Assembly: GCA_964019695.1 (NCBI GenBank) | Contig: OZ026524.1 | Span: forward strand, 32,671,664 to 32,735,663 | Reading direction: 5' to 3' | Length of the DNA stretch: 64,000 nt | From: Loripinus fragilis | Taxonomy: Eukaryota > Mollusca > Bivalvia > Lucinida > Lucinidae | In this document: positions 42,301-52,027 of the stretch, piece after piece | Layout: each line of letters opens with the position of its first letter | Numbering within the stretch: the first letter of the stretch is position 1 | Made by a program: the position numbers and the translations under genes | Notes under the pieces: model-generated | Databases searched by the model: none | Seen by the model: the letters and a program-made list of their open reading frames with translations, nothing else | Told to the model about the DNA's origin: nothing

Positions 42301-45300
42301 AATAGACAGTGTAGCTATATTGATACAAAATCTAGCTACACTAATAGACAGTCTAGGAACACTATTAGACAGTGTAGCTACACTAATAGACAGTCTATCT
42401 ACACTAGTAGACAGTCCAGGAACACTATTAGACAGTGTAGCTACACTAATAGACAGTCTAGCTACACTAATAGACAGTCTAGAAACACTATTAGACAGTG
42501 TAGCTACACTAATAGACAATCTAGCTACACTAATAGACAGTCTAGGAACACTATTAGACAGTGTAGCTACACTGATAGACAGTCCAGCTACACTAACAGA
42601 CAGTATATGAAAACTAATAGACAGTGTAGCTACACTAACAGACAGTATCAGAAAACTAAGAGAAAGTGTAGCTACATTGATAGACAATCTAGCTTCACTA
42701 ACGGACAGTCTAGGAACATCAATAGACAATGTAGCTACACTAGTAGACAGTCTAGCTACACTAACAGACCGTCTATGACAACTAATAGACAGTGTAGCTA
42801 TATGGATAGACAATCTAGCTACACTAATAGACAGTCTAGGAACACTATTAGACAGTGTAGCTACACTAATAGACAGTCTAGCTACACTAACAGACAGTCT
42901 ATGAACTCTAATAGACAGTGAGGCTAACTAATAGACCGTCGATGAAAACAAATAAACAGTGTAGCTACTCTAACAGACAGTATAAGAAAACTAATAGACA
43001 GTGTAGCTACATTGATAGACAATCTAGCTACACTAACGGATAGTCTAGGAACATCAATAGACCATGTAGCTACACTAGTAGACAGTCTAGCTACACTAAC
43101 ATACAGTATAGGAAAACTAATAGACAGTGTAGCTATATTAATAGACAATCTAGCTACTCTAATAGACAGTCTAGCTATACTAATAGACAGTCTAGGAACA
43201 CTTATAGACAATGTAGCTACACTAGTAGACAGTCTAGCTATACTAACAGACAGAATAGGAAAACTAATAGACAGTGTAGCTATATTGATAGACAATCTAG
43301 CTACACTAATAGACAGTCTAGGAACACTATTAGACAGTGTAGCTACACTAATAGACAGTCTAGCTACACGAACAGACAGTATATGAACACTAATAGACAG
43401 TGTAGCTACTCTAACAGACAGTATAATAAAATTAAAAGACAGTGTAGCTACATTGATAGACAATCTAGCTACACTAACGGACAGTCTAGGAACATCAATA
43501 GACAATGTAGCTATACTAGTAGACAGTCTAGCTACACTAACAGACCGTCTATGAAAACTAATAGACAGTGTAGCTATATTGATACACAATCTAGCGACAC
43601 TAATAGACAGTCTAGGAACACTATTAGAGAGTGTAGCTACACTAATAGACAGTCTAGCTACACTAGTAGACAGTCTAGGAACACTATTTGACAATGTAGC
43701 TACAATAATAGACAGTCTAGGAACATTATTAGACAGTGTAGCTACACTAATAGACAACCTAGCTACACTAATAGACAGTCTAAGGAAGACTATTAGACAG
43801 TGTATCTACACTGATAGACAGTCTAGCTAAACTAACAGACAGTATATGAACACTAATAGACAGTGTAGCTACTCTAACAGACATTATAAGAAAACTAATA
43901 GACAGTGTAGCTACATTGATAGACAATCTAGCTTCACTAACGGACAGTCTAGGAACATCAATAGACAATGTAGCTACACTAGTAGAAAGTCTAGCTACAC
44001 TAACAGACCGTCTATAAAAACTAATAGACAGTGTAGCTATATTGATAGACAATCTAGCTACACTAATAGACAGTCTAGGGACACTATAAGACGGTGTAGC
44101 TACTCTAATAGACAGTCTAGCTAGACTAGTAGACAGTCTAGGAACACTATTAGACAGTGTAGCTACACTAATAGACAATCTAGCTACACTAATAGACAGT
44201 CTAGGAACACTATAAGACATTGTAGCTACACTAATAGACAGTCTAGCAACACTAACAGACAGTCTATGAACACTAATAGACAGTGTAGCTACACTAATAG
44301 ACAGTCTAACTACACTAATAGACAGTCTAGGAACACTATAAGACAGTGTAGCTACACTAATAGACAATCTAGCTACACTAATAAACAGTCTAGGAACACT
44401 ATAAGACAGTGTAGCTACATTAATAGACAGTCTAGCTACACTAACAGACAGTCTATAAACACTTATAGACAGTGTAGCTTCTCTAATAGACCGTCTATGA
44501 AAACAAATAGACAGTGTAGCTACATTGATAAACAATCTAGTTACGCTAACAGACAGTCTTGGAACACTATTAGACAGTGTACATGTAGCTACACTAATAG
44601 ACAGTCTAGGAACACTATTAGACAGTGTAGCTACTCTAATAGACAGTCTAGCTACACTAATAGACAGTCTAGGAACACTATTAGACAGTGTAGCTACACT
44701 AATAGACAGTCTAGGAACACTATAAGACAGGGTAGCTACACTAGTTGACAGTCTAGCTACACTAATAGACAGTCTAGGAACACTATTAGATAGTGTAGCT
44801 ACACTAATAGACAGTCTAGATACACTAACAGACAGTCTATGAACTCTAATAGACAGTGTAGCTAACTAATAGACCGTCGATGAAATCAAATAGACAGTGC
44901 AGCTACATTGATAGACAATCTAGCTACACTAACGGATAGTCTAGGAACATCAATAGACCATGTAGCTACACTAGTAGACAGTCTAGCTACACTAACATAT
45001 AGTATAGGAAAACTAATAGACAGTTTAGCTATATTGATAGACAATCTAGCTACTCTAATAGACAGTCTAGCTATACTAGTAGACAGTCTAGGAACACTAA
45101 AAGACAATGTAGCTACACTAGTAGACAGTCTAGCTACACTAACAGACAGTATAGTAAAACTAATAGACAGTGTAGCTATATTGATAGACAATCTAGCTAC
45201 ACTAATAGAAGTCTAGGGACACTATTAGACAGTGTAGCTACACTAAAAGACAGTCTAGCTACACGAACAGACAGTATAAGAAAACTAATAGACAGTGTAG

Positions 45301-47437
45301 CTCCTCTAACAGACAGTATAAGAAAATTAAAAGACAGTGTAGCTACATTGATAGACAATCTAGCTACACTAACGGACAGTCTAGGAACATCAATAGACAA
45401 TGTAGCTACACTAGTAGACAGTCTAGCTACACTAACAGACCGTCTATGAAAACTAATAGACAGTGTAGCTATATTGATACAAAAACTAGCTACACTAATA
45501 GACAGTCTAGGAACACTATTAGACAGTGTAGCTACTCTAATAGACAGTCTATCTACACTAGTAGACAGTCTAGGAACACTATTAGACAGTGTAGCTACAC
45601 TAATAGACAGTCTAGCTACACTAATAGACAGTCTAGGAACACTATTAGACAGTGTAGCTACACTAATAGACAATCTAGCTACACTAATAGACAGTCTAGG
45701 AACACTATTAGACAGTGTAGCTACACTGATAGACAGTCTAGCTACACTAACAGACAGTATATGAACACTCATAGACAGTGTAGCTACACTAACAGACAGT
45801 ATAAGAAAACTAATAGACAGTGTAGCTACATTGATAGACAATCTAGCTTCACTAACGGACAGTCTAGGAACATCAATAGACAATGTAGCTACACTAGTAG
45901 ACAGTCTAGCTCCACTTACAGACCGTCTATGAAAACTAATGGACAGTGTAGCTATATTGATAGACAATCTAGCTACACTAAAAGACAGTCTAGGAATACT
46001 ATTAGACAGTGTAGCTACTCTAATAGACAGTCTAGCTACACTAGTAGACAGTGTAGGAACACTATTAGATAGTCTAGCTACACTAATAGACAATCTAGCT
46101 ACACTAATAGACAGTCTATGAACACTATAAGACAGTGTAGCTACACTAATAGACAGTCTAGCTACACTAACAGACAGCCTATGAACACTTAAAGACAGTG
46201 TAGCTACACTAATAGACAGTCTAGCTTCACTAATAGACAGTCTAGGAACACTATAAGACAGTGTAGCTACATTAATAGACAGTGTAGCTACACTAACAGA
46301 CAGTCAATGAACACTAATAGACAGTGTAGCTTCTCTAATAGACCGTCTATGAAAAAAAATAGACAGTGTAGCTACATTGATAAACAATCTAGTTACGCTA
46401 ACAGACAGTCTAGGAACACTATTAGACAGTGTAGCTACACTAATAGACAGTCTAGGAACACTATTAGACAGTGTAGCTACTCTAATAGACAGTCTAGCTA
46501 CACTAATAGACAGTCTAGGAACACTATTAGACAGTGTAGCTACACTAGTAGACAGTCTAGCTTCACTAATAGACAGTCTAGGAACTATATTAGACAGTGT
46601 AGCTACACTAATAGACAGTCTAGCTACACTAACAGACAGTCTATGAACTCAAATAGACAGCGTAGCTAACTAATAGACCGTCGATGAAAACAAATAGACA
46701 GTGTAGCTACTCTAACAGACAGTATAAGAAAACTAATAGACAGTGTAGCTACATTGATAGACAATCTAGCTACACTAACGGCTAGTCTAGGAACATCAAT
46801 AGACCATGTAGCTACACTAGTAGACAGTCTAGCTACACTAACATACAGTATAGGAAAACTATTAGACAGTGTAGCTATATTGAAAGACAATCTAGCTACT
46901 CTAATAGACAGTCTAGCTACACTAATAGACAGTCTAGGAACACTATAAGACAGTGAAGCTACACTAAAAGACAATCTAGCTACACTTATAGACAGTCTAG
47001 GAACACTATAAGACAGTGTAGCTACATTAATAGATAGTGTAGCCACACTAACAGACAGTCTAAGAACACTAATAGACAGTGTAGCTTCTCTAATAGACCG
47101 ACTATGAAAACAAATAGACAGTGTAGCTACATTGATAAACAATCTAGTTACGCTAACAGACAGTCTAGGAACACTATTAGACAGTGTAGCTACACTAATA
47201 GACAGTCTAGGAACACTATTAGACAGGGTAGCTACTCTAATAGACAGTCTAGCTACACTAATAGACAGTCTAGGAACACTATTAGACAGTGTTACTACAC
47301 TAATAGACAGTCTAGCTACACTAATAGACAGTCTAGGAACACTATTAGACAGTGTAGCTACACTAATAGACAGTCTAGCTACACTAACAGACAGTCTATG
47401 AACTCTAATAGACAGTGTAGCTAACTAATAGACCATC
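30358..47437 (-). repeat. Segment-boundary 20-bp marker monomers, right half (11 copies)
   Basis: The reverse complement of the marker (GTAGCTAACTAATAG then AC(C/G)GTC) starts at 30358, 31784, 33316, 35394 (variant), 36861, 39716, 41647, 42920 (variant), 44858, 46662 and 47417. Spacings are 1426, 1532, 2078, 1467, 2855, 1931, 1273, 1938, 1804 and 755 bp. Most are multiples of 21 minus 1 to 3. The 1273 interval fits a 7-base deletion near 42290, and the 1938 interval contains a 6-base insertion near 44581. Confidence 0.85.
44581..44586. other. 6-bp insertion in one satellite monomer
   Basis: The run CAGTGT-ACATGT-AGCTAC contains six extra bases relative to CAGTGTAGCTAC. The insertion duplicates or mimics the neighbouring GTAGCT/TGTAGC motif. 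It makes a 27-bp monomer, one of very few length variants in the array that is not a one-base change or a whole-monomer change. Confidence 0.8.
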
Positions 47438-47829
47438 GATGAAAACAAATAGACAGTGTAGCTACTCTTACAGACAGTATAAGAAAACTATTAGACAGTG
47501 TAGCTACATTGATAGACAATCTAGCTACACTACTGGATAGTCTAGGAACATCAATAGACCATGTAGCTACACTAGTAGACAGTCTAGCTACACTAACATA
47601 CAGTATAGGAAAACTAATAGACAGTGTAGCTATATTGATAGACAATCTAGCTACTCTAATAGACAGTCTAGCTATACTAATAGACAGTCTAGGAACACTA
47701 ATAGACAATTTAGCTACACTAGTAGATAGTCTAGCTACACTAACAGACAGTATAGTAAAACTAATAGACTGTGTAGCTTTATTGATAGCCAATCTAGCTA
47801 CTCTAATAGACAGTCTAGCTATACTAATA
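47417..47829 (-). repeat. Outermost array segment with an internal copy 5770 bp away
   Basis: The last segment before the array edge matches 41647-42060 closely. Both contain TACTGGATAGTC, ACAATTTAGCTAC, GATAGTAAAA and the rare GTAGCTTTATTGATAGCC monomer. The outermost monomers are therefore not degenerate and were copied recently relative to the rest of the array. Confidence 0.8.
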
Positions 47830-47846
47830 CGTGCGTCCAAGCACGC
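47826..47846. other. Sharp right boundary of the satellite
   Basis: The last base consistent with the monomer is 47829 (CTATACTAATA, where GACAG would be expected next). From 47830 the sequence is CGTGC-GTCCAA-GCACG, a 5-bp stem with a 6-base loop, and then unrelated DNA. There is no zone of decayed monomers. Confidence 0.8.
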
Positions 47847-48560
47847 TTATACACTGAGCTTAGGATCCAAAAACTTTGTGACAGCTTTTATCCTGCTTTC
47901 GAGACGCTGTCCGTAAGGCTATCATTGAAAAGCGGGAACCAGTCCAATTTCCCCATGAGCAATGATTAAATAGGCGCTTGTTCACAGTCAGCATTTCAAC
48001 GCTTCAGTTTCTTGCGAACGCCTTAGCACCCAAGAGAAGGTCTTTTTGGAATAGCTCGGCGTTATTCGGTCTATTTTTGTACCCGGGCGTACAGGCTGTA
48101 GGTGCTAAAAGCAGGGGACCAAACAACCAAAATGCAAGTTGTACGCACCGTGCACGTGAGGTTGCTCGATATTTAGCCAAGCGCGGCCATATTGGAATCC
48201 GCAGTACAATGAACAACAAGCTTTACGCCATTGCACGCTCCGTTTGTCATTAACCGTAACAGTAAATCCCAACATTACCATCATTTGCGGTTACAGCTGT
48301 CCTCTGACTCTTTAATTGCTGTTACAAATATTGCCTCAAGTTGCTAGATTTATCCTCCTTGGTCAGAATTGATTTTTCAGTTGAACAAGACCGCGACACA
48401 CGTGGATCACAGTGCAGTCAATGATACATACACGGGTACGTAAGAAAATAAAATTCGTTACGATTCGTCGAAGTTTGCGAATGCAGAAATTGAGTCTAGA
48501 CGCGCTGATAATGAAACCAAAATTGTTGTAACCAGAATTCGTGGAAGCGAAAGCAGCTTT
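47830..48560. other. CpG-rich non-satellite segment beside the array
   Basis: About forty CpG dinucleotides can be counted by eye in some 730 bp, roughly what base composition predicts. The satellite is nearly CpG-free and the following 10 kb has few. Clusters lie at 47830-48245 and 48390-48500. Two overlapping open frames exist, plus strand 47978-48253 (91 codons) and minus strand 48004-48219 (71 codons). I recognise neither, and neither has a convincing start or splice context. The segment could be an unmethylated promoter-like region, a retroelement fragment or a 5' exon region; the sequence does not decide between these. Confidence 0.5.
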
Positions 48561-48656
48561 AGATTCTATGAGGTTTGACCTCAAAGTGGGCTATTGGTCA
48601 CAGTGTACAGAATACAGTGTGGTCAATACTTTCAATATCAATACCCAACCCTTCTC

Positions 48657-48871
48657 CTGTGTATCTCAGTGGCTCAGTTGATGGAGTGTAAGACTGGGGA
48701 TCAAACGGTTGCTAGTTTGAGACTCACTGCCTTTGTGTCCTTTGAAAGGACGACATTTTTCACCTGCTGCCTTAGTACTGGTTCAACCCATGAAGACAGG
48801 AAATCATCCCAGCATACCTGAAAAATTGTTGATTGTGCCATAGTTAAAGCATCAAAATAAACAAACCAAAA
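48657..48871 (+). mobile_element. tRNA-derived SINE
   Basis: An RNA polymerase III type promoter is visible. The A box TGGCTCAGTTGATGG is at 48670-48684 and the B box GTTTGAGACTC at 48715-48725, about 31 bp apart. A non-tRNA body follows (GTCCTTTGAAAGGACGAC and onward) and then an A-rich tail ending ACAAACCAAAA. The hexamer CTTCTC flanks the element at 48651-48656 and 48872-48877 and may be a short target-site duplication. The head does not fold as an intact tRNA: I could not build an anticodon stem. The orientation is plus. Confidence 0.65.
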
Positions 48872-48877
48872 CTTCTC

Positions 48878-49855
48878 AATCCATTGTCTGCACAGGTGCG
48901 ATACTCCAAGGATCGACCTGTCTGCTATGGCACATCACCATTGAAAAATGGGTTTTGTGTTAATATGAAGTATGCATTACTCAAAACACTATGTAAAAAA
49001 AGTAGCAATCAGCACTGAATGGCTATAAATAATCTGTTTGTGGAGACGTCAAGTATCCTTTGGTATAAACACTAACAATGATTTGTATTAGTTTACAAAT
49101 GTACAGTGTTTAGCGACAGAGCAATAAGATTTTTCTACACTAAAACATTTTTGAAAACACATTGCACATGGCAAGGTCAAAAAGGGGTTTCACTGACACT
49201 TAATGATGCAGTTTTTAGTTTAGGCCTACGCATGCAGTGACCACGAGACAGATGACAGAAGTGTGTGAGGCATGTTCAGGTTTGACTCCATCCGCTACAG
49301 AATTGTGTGATGTTATACATGGACGACACGAGTCAATGACTAAGCGGGAGGTGACATTCTCGAGGTGACGTTCCAACGCCAGACAAAAATTTTCACCAGC
49401 AATTTTTTTTAGCCAATAGTTGTGGCCAAATTAATATTTTTGTGCCAAATTTATTATTTCTTTGCATTTTGCGACAATGGCAACCACTAGCCCTGGCAGA
49501 TTGATGGCAAGTTTGAATCAACCAATCAGGCAAATCACATAATTTGGTGACACATTTGGTAAACCAATACGTCACATGTACCCACAATGCTCAATCAAAT
49601 AGGTCAGTATGCAATAGTCAAACCACCTATTGTTAGATATTGCTTCTCTATCTTTTCGTTAAGGCCAAAACTAACTTGGTCAGTGGTCACAGTACACTGA
49701 AAATTGTTTCTGCTGGGAGGTACTTAACTTGTATCTCCTTGCTTTTTATCATCATGATTTAATCATTTTTAGAAAAAATTGATTGACAAAAAATAAAAAA
49801 CCAGGTGAGAAAAATCACGAACCATTCACCATATCTACATAACATGCTGCAGGCC
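48878..49855. other. Intergenic stretch with nothing recognised
   Basis: This is A+T-rich sequence with no long open frame, no tandem repeat and no TIR element I can identify. A minus-strand open frame at 49393-49587 (64 codons) shows no family signature. A near-direct repeat GAGGTGAC(A/G)TTC occurs around 49350-49372. Confidence 0.5.
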
Positions 49856-49920
49856 TCCAGATAAGAGTGTGTATTGGAAATTATTTTCTTTATTTCTCAT
49901 CCAAAACATGTTGCGGGTAC

Positions 49921-49956
49921 TCAAAAGAACCGTCTCAATGAGACGGTTCCTTTGAG
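49921..49956. repeat. Core palindrome of the MITE family, copy 1
   Basis: GAACCGTCTCA (49927-49937) and TGAGACGGTTC (49939-49949) form a perfect 11-bp stem around a single A. It is extended outward by TCAAAA and TTTGAG. The same core occurs near 53628 and, more degenerate, near 59143. Confidence 0.85.
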
Positions 49957-50032
49957 CACCCAAAACAAGTGTTTATTTTATCACAAGCAGTAAATTCAAT
50001 GCATATCAAATGTGAGTAAAATTGGTATTTTT

Positions 50033-50095
50033 CTACAGTGAAAAAATATCGTATTTTATCACTAGTGACTAATACGATTTATATTTTCACTGTAG
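50033..50095. repeat. 63-bp palindrome centred on ACTAGT
   Basis: The segment runs from CTACAGTGAAAA to TTTTCACTGTAG. CGTATT and AATACG form inner matching arms, and the perfect centre is CACTAGTG. It would form a long cruciform or RNA hairpin with a few mismatches. It looks like a mobile foldback unit nested in the larger TIR element. Confidence 0.75.
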
Positions 50096-50492
50096 CAAAA
50101 CGAGGCTTTCTTGGCAATTTTGGGACTGGGATTTTTTATCAAAAGGTTTTAATTGAAGGATATTTGTCAGAAATTATGCTACGCATGTTGTGACGTCAAC
50201 ATCAAACATAATGACGTCACTGTTTGACCTGGTGTAGGGCCAGTTTGCACGTTACGCTTACCCGAAGGCACACTCAATAGACTTTCTTTAAATGCTGATT
50301 TCTTGCGTTTCATTCGTTAAAATATGATTCGAAGCCATTTTCTAGGTGCAAACTATGTTTACACCCAATGTTATACCCAATAAACACACTGCAAAAGTCA
50401 AATTGAACGAGAAACGACCAAGGAAAAAGTTAGGTTGTGCTTTCTGTATTACAGTTGAGTATAAAATATAAAGAAAATTTGCTTTTTTTCGA

Positions 50493-50610
50493 CAAATACC
50501 AAATATATTTCATCTCGTACGGTGCAAATATCAGCATTTTCACTCGTGCTACGCACTTGTGAAAAATACTGATTTTTTTCACCGCACTCGATGAAATATA
50601 TTTTGTATTC
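50493..50610. repeat. 118-bp imperfect palindrome
   Basis: Left arm 50493-50549 (AAATATATTTCATCTCG, GCATTTTCACTCGTGC) and right arm 50555-50610 (GCACTTGTGAAAAATAC, CGATGAAATATATTTTG) are reverse complements at roughly three quarters of positions, with GTGCTACGCAC at the centre. It contains no coding sequence. Confidence 0.7.
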
Positions 50611-50696
50611 ACCTCAAAAAAGTAAATATCCTCTATTTAAATTAATGGGTAAGAAAATGATTAAAATTTTTTGCAAATAAAATTCCCTTATCTGGA

Positions 50697-51840
50697 CCTA
50701 TGCAGTCTAGAGACAAGCGCTTTTGAGGAACTCGGATCCGAGTTCATAAATTTCACCAGTAATTGTGTTATCAACACTCTGAGATTAATTGTTTATTTAA
50801 CTGGGCTCAGCATCTGAATTTAGAAATTACTCTGTTATAAGATAGCCCCATGCATACAGCAAAACATAATATATTCATCATCGCCTTGTTTTTGTTGAAT
50901 CTATTTTATCTACCAAAACCCAGACTAGACTGTTCCAGAAATTAACTAAATTTTAATAAGTTCCTACTGTATAAAAACAGCAAAGTATGCGACAAACAGC
51001 CACATACATAAAAAGAGGTAAATCTATTGACCCTTTATGTTCCAATTGAATCTTCCATCTACATGGGATGTTAACTAGTACTAAATATACAGCCAACAAC
51101 TTTAGCAGACGACATTTTCAGATGTGTTTTGCTGGCTCTTCAATGGGTAACAGTGCAGGCGCTGATCAAATGTCGCCAGATGAAGCATTACATCTGGGTC
51201 TTCACTGTTAAATGAAGTTTACTTGTATCCAAAGCTAATCAATCACTGGCCTCACGTTTTACATGCATGGAGATACGACAAGCGTACAGATTGTATCTAG
51301 GCTGTTTATTTTGAAAGCAAATCTGACAGAGTGTTGATATATGTAATTTTACTGCAGAGTGGTTGTTTTAAAGTACAGGGGCATCTTGTCCCTAGACTGT
51401 ATGATGCTGGTTCTGACCATCTGTAAACCGAGAACCAGCAATGAATGTAGGTATGACAAATGGAATTCTGCTGAACTTCAAGAAAACAACCTTTCCTAAA
51501 AGGCTTTTATTTGGTTTATATGAGAAAATACTTTATCAAATTATCACTGTAATATTTGAGCTACAAGTTGGCATCTTTTCAATAATGATTTAACTTTTAA
51601 AAGGCCGAAGCTAGCACTTCCAACCTAAGACACTAGCTGGCGCCTAAAGTAACTGTTTCTGGTTTCTTTAGCCAGGAGAGTTCCTTTGCCGTCTTATTCA
51701 CACTATGATTATAAATGGCTCCTACAATGCCTTTGAATGTATATTGCATGGCACTACCGACATGTATAATGAGAGACCATAGAATGCAGCTGCTGAAATA
51801 CATTATACAGTTCAACATAATATCATTAACTCTTTGGCTG
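50697..51840. other. Intergenic stretch with small dispersed repeats
   Basis: No gene is recognised. The segment 51145-51235 (GTGCAGGCGCTGATC, CATCTGGGTCTTCACTG) resembles the dispersed sequence at 54540-54630 and 60390-60460. Positions 51406-51414 and 51431-51439 form a perfect 9-bp stem GCTGGTTCT/AGAACCAGC. A minus-strand open frame at 51633-51818, rich in hydrophobic residues, follows an acceptor-like TGTATTTCAG, but no family is recognisable. Confidence 0.45.
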
Positions 51841-51863
51841 TATGTTATATTTATATATTATAG

Positions 51864-52024
51864 ACAAGATCTATATAAATTCTATTGATGAGGAAAATGT
51901 CACAAATCAGACATGCACAGCCACAGATTACAGACCATCCCATCATGGTAACAGGAAAAGAGACACTAGTCTTAGAATGATCGATTTTGCCAGAACAGTT
52001 CAGAACTTTGGGTCGTCATGTGTC
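51864..52024 (+). CDS. Possible exon with inositol polyphosphate kinase-like motif
   Basis: An open frame from an acceptor-like TATTATAG at 51856-51863 runs to TAA at 52025. Near its end it encodes SLRMIDFARTV. The sequence R-M-I-D-F-A is characteristic of the IDF motif of the inositol polyphosphate kinase family (IP6K, IPMK, IP3-kinase), where the Asp helps bind metal and ATP. If genuine, this is a C-terminal piece of such a kinase. Against it, the polypyrimidine tract is poor, no convincing donor precedes the stop, the GYLFGL-type sequence expected downstream is absent, and no upstream exon with the catalytic PxxxDxKxG motif is seen. It may be an exon fragment, a decayed retrocopy or chance. 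Confidence 0.3.
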
Positions 52025-52027
52025 TAA

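Larger units (their letters stand above)
1..47829. repeat. Giant 21-bp satellite array with higher-order structure
   Basis: The whole stretch is built from a 21-bp monomer, ACTGTCTATT followed by AGTGTAGCTA and then G or C. Three types alternate: one ending TAG, one ending TAC, and one in which TATT becomes TAAT and GTAGCTAG becomes GTTCCTAG. Together they form a 63-bp trimer. Recurrent variants include CTACTAG, CTATCAATATAG, TTTTCATAGACGG and TTTTCTTATACTG. About 2,280 monomers are present, and the array continues beyond the left edge. The consensus contains no CpG; CG occurs only in rare variants such as GACGG or GCGTAAC. Monomer length is exactly divisible by three and three frames lack stops, which explains the very long open frames. 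There is no unique sequence inside the 47.8 kb. I cannot say whether it is centromeric, subtelomeric or interstitial. Confidence 0.97.
28712..47829 (-). repeat. Right half of the array, reverse orientation
   Basis: From 28712 onward every monomer reads as the reverse complement, CTAGCTACACTAATAGACAGT-like. The LSISVAR-type open frame therefore moves to the minus strand, longest at 36865-39084 and 33320-35425. The same diagnostic variants occur as in the left half, including the TTTTCAT-GACGG marker, the one-base-deleted monomer and the ATCAATATAG monomer. The two halves thus derive from a common higher-order array, not from two independent satellites. Confidence 0.95.
49856..50696. mobile_element. 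Non-autonomous TIR element, palindrome family, copy 1
   Basis: The ends are perfect 10-bp inverted repeats, TCCAGATAAG at 49856-49865 and CTTATCTGGA at 50687-50696. Weaker symmetry extends about 45 bp inward (TTCTTTATTTCTCATCC against GGGTAAGAAAATGATT). Inside lie three palindromes: the family core near 49938, one at 50033-50095 and one at 50493-50610. No transposase reading frame is present. Copies 2 (53544-53720) and 3 (59058-59229) share the ends and core but lack the internal 600 bp, so this copy is either longer or carries nested insertions. Confidence 0.55.

Noticed and set aside
1..47829. CRISPR-like array
   Set aside because: Units are contiguous 21-bp repeats with no unique spacers, in a eukaryotic context without cas genes.
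1..47829. Telomeric repeat
   Set aside because: The monomer does not contain TTAGGG or a related telomere unit, and the array flips orientation internally.
47978..48253. 91-codon plus-strand frame and overlapping 71-codon minus-strand frame
   Set aside because: No recognisable domain, no clear start or splice context, and both lie in CpG-rich DNA where stop codons are rarer by composition.
48657..48730. Functional tRNA gene
   Set aside because: Only A and B boxes are preserved. I could not form an anticodon stem, and a non-tRNA body with an A-rich tail follows, so it is a SINE head.
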